The notes below the pieces were generated by a model. The model had not been told where the DNA came from and ran no database searches. It saw only the letters and a program-made list of their open reading frames with translations. DNA of 64,000 bases, taken from contig JARKPR010000092.1 in the NCBI GenBank assembly GCA_029975165.1, positions 31,937 to 95,936 on the forward strand, written 5' to 3'. Below, one piece after another: positions 9,674 through 18,386 of this stretch (position 1 is its first letter; every line of letters begins with the position of its first letter). A program made the translations under genes and the position numbers. Origin of the DNA: Selenomonadales bacterium. Lineage in GTDB: Bacteria > Bacillota > Negativicutes > Sporomusales > UBA7701.

Positions 9674-10726
9674 TTAACGTATAGCCTTAAGGACAGTATT
9701 CAAATCTTCGACCGTTGTACCACCTTTTTTCTTTGCCCATTCACGCCAATAGTTTTCTACGTCTATATCAGCCAGGATCTTCTTCTTTTCCGCATCAGGC
9801 AGGGAAACGAAGGTTATTTTATGAACATTTTTCAGCGTCTCAAAGGCTTTATCTTCCTCCGCCTTCAATTGCTTGGGATACACTTCGCGAACGTATCTAT
9901 CCGCAGTGTCTAAGAGAATTTTCTTGAGATCGGGGGGTAATTCATTGAGGGCATTTTGGTTAATTACAATATAGGAAGGGACAGCCTGCAGATTGGCCAA
10001 ATAACACCATTTCGCATACTCATACCAGCCATTGCCGGTCATGCTCATACCGGCGGTAATCAAACCATCGGCAACACCTCGCCCGAGAGCAGTGGCAACT
10101 TCGGCTGAAGTAATGCTCACCGGAGAAATACCCATTTTTCTTAATACTTCAGACTGCTCGGACCCCTGCGACCTTATCTTCAAACCTTTCAAATCGGCAC
10201 TTGACGAAGGCACCTTGCCGGAGCCCCAAATTTGCTGCTGCGGATAACTAAAATACATCAACAATTGGACACCATATTTCCCGAACTCGGCATTTGTCTG
10301 ATTTTTGATCGAATCCATCGCCTTCGCAAGTTTTGCATTGTCGTCGATCAAAAACGGCAAAGAAACAATTGCCCCGCTCTTCAGGTCGCCGCTCACGGTA
10401 CCGGCGTCGCAAGTGCCCATTTGAACACTTCCCTCGCCGACGACTCTGATATATTCGGTAGTAGCGAAAGGCAGCTCACCCATTGCCCGCGGAGTAATTT
10501 TCAAGCGTCCGTTCGTAAGCTTATTAATTTCCTCGGTAAATTGTTTGCCGACAATAAAGACCGGATGGTCGGGTCCATTCGGAAAGACCCAGTTCCATTC
10601 ATATACTTTATTGGCAGCGCCGCTTTCTTTTGTATTGCCTGTGGAACTATTGCCGCAACCAGCGAGGACAAGTGCCAATAACAAACAACAAAGCACCACG
10701 GAACCGAGAATTCTGTTCTTCCCCAT
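9674..10726 (-). CDS. dctP: TRAP transporter substrate-binding lipoprotein, DctP family
   Basis: A 350-residue periplasmic or membrane-anchored binding protein. The N-terminus is a lipoprotein signal with lipobox LAGC at about residues 21-24. The mature part shows DctP features: the FTEEINKLTNGR block, GLKIRSQGS with the arginine that usually clamps the substrate carboxylate, and the GVADGLITAG region. The ligand is probably an organic acid. It lies 135 bases after the Gfo/Idh gene in the same direction, and a hairpin separates it from the permease genes. The exact substrate is not determinable from sequence. Confidence 0.93.
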   Translation of the reverse strand: MGKNRILGSVVLCCLLLALVLAGCGNSSTGNTKESGAANKVYEWNWVFPNGPDHPVFIVGKQFTEEINKLTNGRLKITPRAMGELPFATTEYIRVVGEGSVQMGTCDAGTVSGDLKSGAIVSLPFLIDDNAKLAKAMDSIKNQTNAEFGKYGVQLLMYFSYPQQQIWGSGKVPSSSADLKGLKIRSQGSEQSEVLRKMGISPVSITSAEVATALGRGVADGLITAGMSMTGNGWYEYAKWCYLANLQAVPSYIVINQNALNELPPDLKKILLDTADRYVREVYPKQLKAEEDKAFETLKNVHKITFVSLPDAEKKKILADIDVENYWREWAKKKGGTTVEDLNTVLKAIR

Positions 10727-10861
10727 AGTTCATTCCCCTCTCCAATAATCGAATAACCAGTTGCCATGCTCGAGTGTAATATTCGTAGCTGTCTTTATTA
10801 AGTTATACCACCTCCAGCCAATTTCGGGATGATAAACGAATACCTGCGGCAACATTTCTAT

Positions 10862-11860
10862 CTATAACTTGACAACAATATTCTCGCGCTGTGATTTGAG
10901 GATAGCGTGCGAAACCTTCAACGCGGCCAAGCCGTCATCGCCACTGGCGGCCGGTTCGGTTCCTTTCAGAATGCACTCGACAAAATGGCGGTTTTCTTCA
11001 ACATAAGCACGATTGTCGAAGTGATCATTGATATTATAAACTGTTTCACACTCCATATCGGCAGTCTTCACTCTTAGCCGCTGGAATTCCCATAAATTAT
11101 CGCCTTCAATAAAAGCACTGCCCCTAGAGCCGATTACGCCAATCGTGCGTAGCCCCAAATGCGACATCCAACTGGCATGGAGGACGCCGACCGCTCCGCT
11201 GGCAAAAGTAAACGCAACACCGGCGTTGTTGTCAAACTGCGGCAATTCCGGCAAAGTGCCCAGGGTGACGGCCCGTACATCAGCCATTTCTCCGGCCAGA
11301 CCACGCAGCATGTCGATGTCATGGGAGAGTGACTCGATCGTCATGCCGCATACAAGCCGGGGATCCTTTCGCCAGTTCTGGCCTGTCTTATAGCCGGGGA
11401 ATCCGGTGCCTACACCCAGCCGATATACAAAGCAATTGATGATATCGCCCAAGGTCCCCGTATGGACCAAATCCGCCAAGCGCACATACCCAGCACGAAA
11501 TCGATGACTAAAGCCAACTAAGAGGGGGACGCGGTTTACTTTGGCCGCCCGAATCATTTCCCTGGCATCCGCTTCGTCGATCGCCATCGGTTTTTCGACC
11601 AAAACAGGCACTTTAGAATTGACCGCTTTAAGAACATACTCTTTATGAGTAGAAGGCGGGGTGAGAATATGGATCATATCCACTTTATCCAGAATGTCCT
11701 CGATTTTCCCGATCACTCTGGAATTGCACTTAGCGGCTATTCTTTGCGCGTTTTCATTATTGAAGTCCAAAACCCCGATTACCTCTACATTGCCCAACGT
11801 ATTCAGCGCCTGTACATGCGAGTGGGCAATGGCCCCGGCACCGATAATAGCTGTTTTCAC
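10862..11860 (-). CDS. Gfo/Idh/MocA family NAD(P)-dependent oxidoreductase
   Basis: A 332-residue enzyme with an N-terminal Rossmann motif GAGAIAHSH at residues 7-15 and the family EKPMA motif (catalytic lysine) near residue 95, followed by the C-terminal alpha/beta substrate domain with SHDIDMLR. Family members oxidise a hydroxyl of sugars, inositols or related polyols. Position inside the TRAP operon suggests that it works on the imported compound or on a derivative. The substrate is unknown. Confidence 0.9.
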   Translation of the reverse strand: MKTAIIGAGAIAHSHVQALNTLGNVEVIGVLDFNNENAQRIAAKCNSRVIGKIEDILDKVDMIHILTPPSTHKEYVLKAVNSKVPVLVEKPMAIDEADAREMIRAAKVNRVPLLVGFSHRFRAGYVRLADLVHTGTLGDIINCFVYRLGVGTGFPGYKTGQNWRKDPRLVCGMTIESLSHDIDMLRGLAGEMADVRAVTLGTLPELPQFDNNAGVAFTFASGAVGVLHASWMSHLGLRTIGVIGSRGSAFIEGDNLWEFQRLRVKTADMECETVYNINDHFDNRAYVEENRHFVECILKGTEPAASGDDGLAALKVSHAILKSQRENIVVKL

Positions 11861-11936
11861 TATAACCCCGCCTCCGTGCCTCTAAACTGACTTCATTTTA
11901 GTAGCCCAAAACCACATAGGCCTTTAGGACGGCTTT

Positions 11937-13040
11937 TCACTTTAATAAACTGTTACGGTAAATCCTCAGTACCTCTTCCTTACCGGCCGGCTCGGGATGC
12001 CTCTTAAACCTGTGTTTCTGCGCGGCGAAATCCGTCGCGTACTCTTCAATCTCTGCTTCAGTGACCTTTATATCCAATTGCAGCATATCATCGATAAAAC
12101 TCCCGAAAGCATCCAGGCTCGCAAAACCTGTCAGGTCCATAATTCTGTTTATCTTGGTCTTGTCTTTGAAGATGGCAAGATATTCTTTGATAAGCAAACC
12201 GCAAGCAAGCCCATGGGGTATCTTCTTGAAATGAGTCAAGCAATAACTCATCCCGTGAGGCAGGCAAGAGCCTGTCTGCGTATTGACAATTCCGCCGATG
12301 GTCGATATCAGCAACTGCTTTTCCCTTATCTCATAAGTATAGTTTCCAGCTCTCATATTGGAGACGCATTCACTAAATGTTCTGAAGCCTATTTCGGCGA
12401 TATTCCTGCTCAGAAAACTGCTTGCCGTTGACACATAAGATTCTATGCAGTGACAAAGCGCATCGATAGCCGTAGCCCGGGTTATCCGCTCCGGCATGCC
12501 CATAAGATATTTTGCATCCAAAAAAGCTATTGCCGGGAAAATTCTCGGGCTTATAGCCTGCTTCGTATGTATATCGTTGCGTGTCAAAACCGAAAAGTGG
12601 GCAACTTCCGCCCCCGTGCCCGCAGTCGTCGGCACGGCGAATATTGGAACTGAACGCAAATTCGCATCCTGGAATAAATCCATTCCTTTACTAGAAGGAT
12701 TTTTGATGAGAACGCCTACGGCCTTGGCGGCATCGATCGGCGATCCCCCGCCTATACCCACGACAAAGTCAATATTTTTCGCCCGGCCGATCTCTGCAAC
12801 GCGTTCAACCGTCTCCGTCGACGGATTTTCCTCTATCTCGGTACATACGGAATACTCGATACCTTCTTCCTCCAGAACGCCTGTTACATCATCCAGAGCA
12901 TAATGTCTTCCCGGAATCTGATATGTAATAATGAACGCCTTTTTCCCATACCGCGCAAATATATCCTTATTCTTCCGTATACAATCTTTGCCGTATATTA
13001 TTTCCGTCGGCATGTAAAACCGGAAATCTTCCACTGCCAT
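11937..13040 (-). CDS. Iron-containing (group III) alcohol dehydrogenase
   Basis: An enzyme of about 367 residues, from the internal ATG that begins MAVEDFRFY. It has GGGSPIDAAK for the NAD(P) pyrophosphate, the PTTAGTGAEV loop, and metal ligands supplied by DALCHCIES and the paired histidines of LPHGM and IPHGL. A longer frame would overlap the preceding lyase gene and lacks a ribosome site; the chosen start has only a close GGGG, so the N-terminus is uncertain by up to 18 residues. It interconverts an alcohol and an aldehyde and may act in series with the acylating aldehyde dehydrogenase of the same operon. Confidence 0.88.
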   Translation of the reverse strand: MAVEDFRFYMPTEIIYGKDCIRKNKDIFARYGKKAFIITYQIPGRHYALDDVTGVLEEEGIEYSVCTEIEENPSTETVERVAEIGRAKNIDFVVGIGGGSPIDAAKAVGVLIKNPSSKGMDLFQDANLRSVPIFAVPTTAGTGAEVAHFSVLTRNDIHTKQAISPRIFPAIAFLDAKYLMGMPERITRATAIDALCHCIESYVSTASSFLSRNIAEIGFRTFSECVSNMRAGNYTYEIREKQLLISTIGGIVNTQTGSCLPHGMSYCLTHFKKIPHGLACGLLIKEYLAIFKDKTKINRIMDLTGFASLDAFGSFIDDMLQLDIKVTEAEIEEYATDFAAQKHRFKRHPEPAGKEEVLRIYRNSLLK

Positions 13041-13078
13041 ATCCCCAAACGCTTTAGATTTTTCGCAGAATATTTCCC

Positions 13079-13999
13079 TCAAACAACATTGCATAAATCG
13101 CTGTTTTTACCCGCTTTCAGGATAAAGCTGCCTGTCTCATGGCCGATATACTCTTTCACCTTTTTAGCGGTCAATATTGCTTTATCAATATCTACGCCTG
13201 TTTCTACGCCCATTTCTTCACACATATGGAGAATATCTTCGGTAGCGATGTTGCCGGTTGCCCCCGGCGCAAACGGGCAGCCGCCGAGGCCGGCGAAGCT
13301 GGCGTCGAATCGGCAAACACCTGCCTGCATCCCCGCTAGTACATTAGCAAAGCCTAAGCCTCGCGTATTATGAAAATGCAAATTCCATTCCACCTGCGGG
13401 AATCTTTCCCTTGCGATCCTGCAATAATCATACACCTGCCGGGGGTTCGCCATCCCTGTCGTATCCGACAAGGATAATTCCTTTACACCCATTTTTACGT
13501 ACGCTTCAATTATGGGTATAATCTTCTCGAGCTCTATCCTGCCCTCGAAAGGACAGCCGAAGGATGTAGCGATGGCTCCGGAAAGCGTAATATCCTTGCT
13601 AACGGCATACTCCATAATCTCATTGAGCCGTCTCATCGCCTCCAGAGGTGTCGCGTTGGCATTTTTCAATGAATGAGATTCGCTGGCAGATACCGTCAGT
13701 TTTGCCCTTTTTAATCCGCACTCGTAAGCTCTAACCAGCCCTTTCATATTCATGATAAGGGCCCTGTACTCCACATCATCCCTTCTTTTTATCCTCTTGA
13801 CGACTTCATCCGTCTCGGCCAGCTTTGGCACGGCCTTGGGGCTTACGAAAGAACCCACCTCGATTAACTTTATTCCCGAATCCTGGACCATTTCAATGAG
13901 CATAACCTTTTGGTCGACAGACAGCGGAACTTTTTCATTTTGCAGACCGTCCCGCGGCCCTACTTCACATATTGTAACTCTTTTCGACAGTTTCATCAC
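13079..13999 (-). CDS. HMG-CoA lyase-like DRE-TIM metallolyase
   Basis: A 306-residue TIM-barrel lyase. EVGPRDGLQNE near the N-terminus supplies the catalytic arginine and a metal aspartate, HFHNTRG supplies the metal histidines, and AGLGGCPFAPGATGN contains the flexible-loop cysteine typical of 3-hydroxy-3-methylglutaryl-CoA lyase. These enzymes cleave a 3-hydroxy-3-substituted acyl-CoA into acetyl-CoA (or similar) and a keto acid. Placement between an acylating aldehyde dehydrogenase and an alcohol dehydrogenase suggests an alcohol to aldehyde to acyl-CoA to cleavage route. HMG-CoA itself is one option; other branched acyl-CoAs are possible. Confidence 0.87.
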   Translation of the reverse strand: MMKLSKRVTICEVGPRDGLQNEKVPLSVDQKVMLIEMVQDSGIKLIEVGSFVSPKAVPKLAETDEVVKRIKRRDDVEYRALIMNMKGLVRAYECGLKRAKLTVSASESHSLKNANATPLEAMRRLNEIMEYAVSKDITLSGAIATSFGCPFEGRIELEKIIPIIEAYVKMGVKELSLSDTTGMANPRQVYDYCRIARERFPQVEWNLHFHNTRGLGFANVLAGMQAGVCRFDASFAGLGGCPFAPGATGNIATEDILHMCEEMGVETGVDIDKAILTAKKVKEYIGHETGSFILKAGKNSDLCNVV

Positions 14000-14014
14000 T
14001 TTCGCCCCGGTTTT

Positions 14015-14047
14015 CCCCGAATATCCCGTCAGCCGGGATATTCGGGG
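14015..14047 (-). other. Intercistronic stem-loop after the aldehyde dehydrogenase gene
   Basis: A perfect 14-bp inverted repeat (CCCCGAATATCCCG and its complement) with a five-base loop and no U-run on the transcribed strand. It probably modulates message stability or partial read-through rather than ending transcription. Confidence 0.7.
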
Positions 14048-14056
14048 CTATAATTT

Positions 14057-15478
14057 CTATCTATCCAGCTCCGGGTCATAAAAGTCCCCGAACAACCACT
14101 CGTCACTCGGCTTGTCTTCCGGTATCGTCCTCGATACCCAGGTAGTATTCATATAATGTTTCAAGCAAATATTTTCGGAGATTATATTGCCGCCCCAAGT
14201 ACCGCAGCCAAGCGAAGAGGTCATGGGCATTCCGTTGTTATACGCGCCGGCATTGGCTTTCGACTGCGGCTGCCGAACCATAATCCTGCTCACAGGTGCA
14301 GCCAGCGCCAGCCGGTGAATATGCTCGTCGTTAAAGGAGTAAATACCGCATGAATGCCCTTTCCCGCCGACTTCGTATATGCCTCTCATCATATCAAGCG
14401 CATTCTCGAATTCGCCTTCATATTTATAGAGAGCCAGCAAAGTCGTTAATTTTTCGCTCGAGAAAAAATGTTCCTTACCTATCCCTTCGCCCATCACCAT
14501 GATAAACTTCCTGTCGGCGGGAATCGTGAAACCGGCGGCCTTGGCGAGCTGTTGCGGCGCAATGGCGACGGTATCCGAAAGCCTGTGGCCCTCATTGTCC
14601 CACATCACTTTTTTCAACCGGGCCCGCTCTTGGTCGTCGGCAAGATAGCCCCCCTCCCGCTGGAGTTCAGCCACCATCGCGTCGAAAACTTTATCGCTGA
14701 TGATAAGATTGCCGTCTGCCGAGCATCCCGAACCGAAATCTGATGTCTTGCTGAGCATGGTATTATGGGCGGCTTCTTTGACGTCGGCGGTCTCATCTAT
14801 TATCATGGTCGAATTTCCCGCGCCCGACCCGTAGGCAGGAGTTCCCGAGCTATACGCCGCTTTAACCATCGGTCTGCCGCCGGTGGCGATAACGAGATTG
14901 ACCCTGGCCATCAGCGCTTGCGTCATTGCGATGCTCGGATTGGTTATGCACTGCAGAATATCCGCGGGCGCGCCTTCCTTTTCCAGAGCTTCGCGCATTA
15001 TCCTAACCGTTTCAAAAGTCGTTTTCTTCGACCGGGGATGGGGCGAAAAGATAACGACATCCCTGGCCTTAATAGCGTAAACTGCCTGACCGCCGGGCGT
15101 CAGATCCGGATTGGTCGTCGGCACCAGTGATGCTATGATCCCGACCGGCTTAGCGTATTTTACGATTCCCTTCTCCGGGATTTCCTCAATTATGCCGACA
15201 CTCTTTTCCCGTAGCGCGTCGCGCAGAATTCCTCTGATTTTGAACCGCTTTCCTTGCCTTGATACCGGATCGCCGAGACCGCTTTCGGCGATCCCCATAT
15301 CGACCAATTTAAGAAATGTCTGTTTATTGGTTACCGCCCAGGCGACGGTCTGGCATAACCGGTCCACTCTTGCCTGGTCGTAAGTGGCGATTATCTCAGC
15401 CGACTTGCCTGCTTTCGCCAGCAACTCCTCAAGCTCTTTGCTCTGGTCACTTGTCAGTTCTTTGGCCACTGTTTTCAC
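14057..15478 (-). CDS. CoA-acylating aldehyde dehydrogenase (SauS/AdhE-type)
   Basis: A 473-residue enzyme of the acylating aldehyde dehydrogenase group. The ATGGRPMVKAAYSSG and GAGN blocks are those of AdhE/EutE-type proteins. The likely catalytic cysteine is C252 in FGSGCSADGN. The C-terminal half, with SSLGCGTWGGN followed by NTTWVS, resembles proteins annotated as sulfoacetaldehyde dehydrogenase (acylating). It converts an aldehyde plus CoA and NAD(P) into an acyl-CoA. It is the first gene of the catabolic operon, divergent from a LysR regulator. The substrate could be sulfoacetaldehyde, mevaldate or another aldehyde; sequence alone does not decide. Confidence 0.85.
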   Translation of the reverse strand: MKTVAKELTSDQSKELEELLAKAGKSAEIIATYDQARVDRLCQTVAWAVTNKQTFLKLVDMGIAESGLGDPVSRQGKRFKIRGILRDALREKSVGIIEEIPEKGIVKYAKPVGIIASLVPTTNPDLTPGGQAVYAIKARDVVIFSPHPRSKKTTFETVRIMREALEKEGAPADILQCITNPSIAMTQALMARVNLVIATGGRPMVKAAYSSGTPAYGSGAGNSTMIIDETADVKEAAHNTMLSKTSDFGSGCSADGNLIISDKVFDAMVAELQREGGYLADDQERARLKKVMWDNEGHRLSDTVAIAPQQLAKAAGFTIPADRKFIMVMGEGIGKEHFFSSEKLTTLLALYKYEGEFENALDMMRGIYEVGGKGHSCGIYSFNDEHIHRLALAAPVSRIMVRQPQSKANAGAYNNGMPMTSSLGCGTWGGNIISENICLKHYMNTTWVSRTIPEDKPSDEWLFGDFYDPELDR

Positions 15479-15488
15479 ACTCCCTGAT

Positions 15489-15553
15489 ATATTCGGTATT
15501 TTGACTCAATTTAATCTTACTAGCGGAAGCCGTTTATTAAAAATACCGAATAT
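15489..15553. promoter_or_regulatory. Long inverted repeat in the LysR/aldehyde dehydrogenase divergent promoter
   Basis: Two perfect 14-base inverted arms (ATATTCGGTATTTT at 15489-15502 and its complement at 15540-15553) whose centres are 51 bp apart. The arms lie between the divergent starts, where a LysR-type tetramer would bind and bend DNA. It is probably the operator of the adjacent LysR protein. Confidence 0.65.
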
Positions 15554-15567
15554 AAATCAAAATGATA

Positions 15568-15596
15568 GATACAGTTTATAGTCCTAGCAGTATAAT
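15568..15596 (+). promoter_or_regulatory. Promoter of the first LysR gene
   Basis: A perfect TATAAT at 15591-15596 with a weak -35 (GATACA) 17 bases upstream, placed 45 bases before the LysR start. The inverted-repeat arm ends 14 bases upstream of the -35, which would suit autoregulation. Confidence 0.6.
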
Positions 15597-15641
15597 GGGA
15601 GTGATAAAGTTTCTAAGCAAGCAGCAACGGGGGATGATTGC

Positions 15642-16544
15642 ATGACCTTGCAGCAGCTTCAATACTTCCGTACTCTGGCCAAGATTCAGCACTATACTAG
15701 AGCTGCAGAAACCCTGTTGATATCCCAGCCAAGTTTGAGTTACTCCATGGCGGAATTAGAAAAGGAGCTTAACATTTCCTTGTTTTTGAAACAGGGCAAG
15801 AAGATAAAACTCAGCTTTTATGGTGAACTTTTTCTAAATTATGTCGAACGCTCGCTAGATCTTTTGGACGAAGGGAAAAAAGCTCTCGAAATATTTGCGG
15901 ACCCTCTAAAAGGACGCATAAACCTTGGATATCTGTATAGCCTAAGCTCCTCTCTGATACCGAACATAATAGAATCCCTCTATAAAAATACTGAGAATAA
16001 AGCCATAACCTTCAATTTTGTTCAGAATCTCAACAACCTTCTGATCGATGACTTAAAAGACGGTAAAATCGATCTGGCATTTTGCGTCAAACCATCTAAA
16101 GAGACCCGGTTTGTGCCGATTCTAGAGCAAGAACTCTTTGTAGTAGTGCCTAATAATCACCCATTTGCCAGACGGAAAGAAATCAGTCTTAGCGAGCTTG
16201 AGAACGAGCCATTTGTATTCCTCAACAAAAATAGCGGCTTGCGCGAAATGCTTGACGATATATTCAGGAATCTCGGGATCAAACCCAATATCGTCTTTGA
16301 AGTCGAGGAGTGCAATGCCGTTATGACATTCGTCTCCCTGAACTTCGGCATCTCAATCATCCCTAAAGTACCTGCCTTGGATAATAGTGACTTATCTGTC
16401 CTCAAAATCGTCCATCCCAAGTGTTCGCGTACGGTTTATATGGCTTGGATGGAAAACAGATATATGACACCTCCCGTGAAAAAAATCAAAGAATTTATAA
16501 TAAACGGATACGGTTTAGCCCCCGTTACAACAATGACTAATTAA
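15642..16544 (+). CDS. LysR-family transcriptional regulator (catabolic operon)
   Basis: A 300-residue LysR protein. The winged helix-turn-helix occupies residues 1-60 (LQQLQYFRTLAK, then SQPSLSYSMAELE), and a PBP2-type effector domain lies from about 90 to the end. GGGGGA precedes the ATG. It is transcribed divergently from the aldehyde dehydrogenase operon and most likely activates it in response to a pathway metabolite. Its 3' end overlaps the convergent hydroxyacid dehydrogenase gene by eight bases. Confidence 0.92.
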   Translation: MTLQQLQYFRTLAKIQHYTRAAETLLISQPSLSYSMAELEKELNISLFLKQGKKIKLSFYGELFLNYVERSLDLLDEGKKALEIFADPLKGRINLGYLYSLSSSLIPNIIESLYKNTENKAITFNFVQNLNNLLIDDLKDGKIDLAFCVKPSKETRFVPILEQELFVVVPNNHPFARRKEISLSELENEPFVFLNKNSGLREMLDDIFRNLGIKPNIVFEVEECNAVMTFVSLNFGISIIPKVPALDNSDLSVLKIVHPKCSRTVYMAWMENRYMTPPVKKIKEFIINGYGLAPVTTMTN

Positions 16545-17445
16545 ACTGCGTAGTCTCGCTTTTTTGGACGATTACGTTTGCCAAGTCTTCATAAAGTTTG
16601 ATAATTGCGGAAGAGTCTTCGATAGTCACGCCTTTTGCGTCGGCTATCTTATATAGCTCCCGGACCACCGTCGCCAGGAAAACCGGCGCTTTTACACTGT
16701 CAGCCGTACGCACTGCGATATCCGTGTCTTTAAATTGTATGCCCAGCGTGCTGCGCACGGAAAAGTCCCGGTTGATGACCGACGGGGCCCTGTTTTCGAA
16801 TACCCGTGAATTGCCTGCGCTGTTTTTGATAACACGATATAAAACAACAGGATCGAGGCCGCATTTTGCGCCCAAAACCATCGCCTCGGCCATTGCCACC
16901 ATATGTACGCCGAACAAAAGCTGGTTAACCGCCTTCATTGCCTGGCCCTGGCCGACTTCATAGCCAACCTTGACCAGATTTGACCCCAGGCATTTGAGAA
17001 CCGGCAGGCACTCTTCATAAACCTCGTCCTTACCGCCGATCATCAACGTGAGCGAGCCGTCGGCCGCCCCTTTGGTGCCGCCGCTGACCGGCGAATCAAG
17101 CACCTCTACGCCCTTGTCGCCGCAGTAGGCGGCTACTTTTTTTACCTCATCGGGAGCAATAGTACTAGTGACAATCAGCGTGCCGCCCGTCAGTCCCGTC
17201 AACAGGCCGGTCGTTCCCAACAAGCAATCCTCGCATTGTTTATAATTTTGCACCATGAGAAAAACGATATCGGCGCTGGCACCTACCTCCCGCGGGCAAT
17301 CAGCCTTTTGTGCCCCCAGGCGGGCCAATCTGTCTACCGCCTCAGGCCTTATATCATAAACGCTCAACCGGTAGCCGGCTTTGAGAATATTCTTGGCCAT
17401 ATGGAAGCCCATCGCCCCAAGACCGATAATGCCTATCTGCTTCAT
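16537..17445 (-). CDS. Beta-hydroxyacid dehydrogenase, NAD-binding (HIBADH/LtnD-like)
   Basis: A 302-residue enzyme of the 3-hydroxyisobutyrate dehydrogenase superfamily. GLGAMGFHM at residues 7-15 binds the dinucleotide, DSPVSGGTKGA is the substrate loop, and GQGQAMKAVNQLL holds the catalytic lysine. The VNQLLFGVHM region is reminiscent of threonate dehydrogenases (LtnD). It overlaps the transketolase C-half gene by four bases, so its substrate is probably linked to the transketolase product or donor. The ribosome site is weak and coupling by overlap is likely. Confidence 0.88.
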   Translation of the reverse strand: MKQIGIIGLGAMGFHMAKNILKAGYRLSVYDIRPEAVDRLARLGAQKADCPREVGASADIVFLMVQNYKQCEDCLLGTTGLLTGLTGGTLIVTSTIAPDEVKKVAAYCGDKGVEVLDSPVSGGTKGAADGSLTLMIGGKDEVYEECLPVLKCLGSNLVKVGYEVGQGQAMKAVNQLLFGVHMVAMAEAMVLGAKCGLDPVVLYRVIKNSAGNSRVFENRAPSVINRDFSVRSTLGIQFKDTDIAVRTADSVKAPVFLATVVRELYKIADAKGVTIEDSSAIIKLYEDLANVIVQKSETTQFN

Positions 17446-18386
17446 AAGGTATTTGACTTCTCTCCCGTAAGATTTTGCGCCGCAGCAACGATATCATCAA
17501 CTGACATGCCATGTTTTTTATAAAGCAATTCGGGAGCGCCCGACTCGCCGAACGCATCCTTGATGCCGATTCGCCGCATTCTCACCGGGCATTTCTCGCC
17601 GAGAACCTCGGCCACAGCCGATCCGAGGCCACCGTAGATAGTATGATCCTCGGCGGTAACCACTGCACCGGTCACTCTGGCCGCTTCGACAACTGTATTT
17701 TCGTCAAGCGGTTTGATGGTGGGGACGTCGACCACCTTTGCCTTAATCCCCAAGGTCTGCAGTTTTTCCGCCGCTTCGAGCGCTTTGCCCACCATGACGC
17801 CGGTGGCGATGATGGTCACGTCATTGCCGTTATCCCGTAGTACTTTCGCTTTACCAATCTCAAAACTGTAAGTAGCCTCATCGTAAATATCCTCCACAGG
17901 ATCGCGCATCAGCCTGATATACAGCGGTCCCTCAAAATCAACAGCAGCTCTGGCCGCCGCTCGAGCCGAGACGGCGTCGGAAGGATGAATGATGGTCATG
18001 TTCGGAAACGAGCGCATAATGCTTATATCCTCGGTAGCCATGTGAGTGGCCCCGTCAGGCCCTACCTGCAGCCCCCCGTGACTGCAAATAAGCGCGACAT
18101 TAAGATTCGGATAACATACAAAAGTGCGGACCTGTTCGCAGGCGCGCATGCTGGCGAACACGGCGTAAGTGGTGGCAAATACCTTGTGACCGCAACTGGC
18201 GATGCCGGCGGCAATGCCGATCAAGTTTTGCTCAGCTATGCCGACGTTGTACTCGCGTCCCGGATAAAGCTTGCCGAAATTCTCGATGCCGCAGGCCTTC
18301 GTATCAGCGCTGAGGAGCATAAAATCCCTGGTTTTCGCTATCTCAATAAGCTCTTTGCCAAATTCCATCCTGGTAGCCAGGCTCAT
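17442..18386 (-). CDS. Transketolase, C-terminal half (split enzyme)
   Basis: A 314-residue protein carrying the pyrimidine-binding and C-terminal domains of transketolase: GIAEQNLIGIAAG with the ThDP-activating glutamate, and the C-terminal TAEDHTIYGGLG block. It forms the active ThDP enzyme together with the N-half encoded immediately upstream; the stop and start codons overlap by one base (TAATG). Split transketolases serve either the pentose phosphate pathway or dedicated sugar-like catabolism. The divergent LysR gene and the dehydrogenase in the operon favour a dedicated role. Confidence 0.92.
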   Translation of the reverse strand: MSLATRMEFGKELIEIAKTRDFMLLSADTKACGIENFGKLYPGREYNVGIAEQNLIGIAAGIASCGHKVFATTYAVFASMRACEQVRTFVCYPNLNVALICSHGGLQVGPDGATHMATEDISIMRSFPNMTIIHPSDAVSARAAARAAVDFEGPLYIRLMRDPVEDIYDEATYSFEIGKAKVLRDNGNDVTIIATGVMVGKALEAAEKLQTLGIKAKVVDVPTIKPLDENTVVEAARVTGAVVTAEDHTIYGGLGSAVAEVLGEKCPVRMRRIGIKDAFGESGAPELLYKKHGMSVDDIVAAAQNLTGEKSNTL

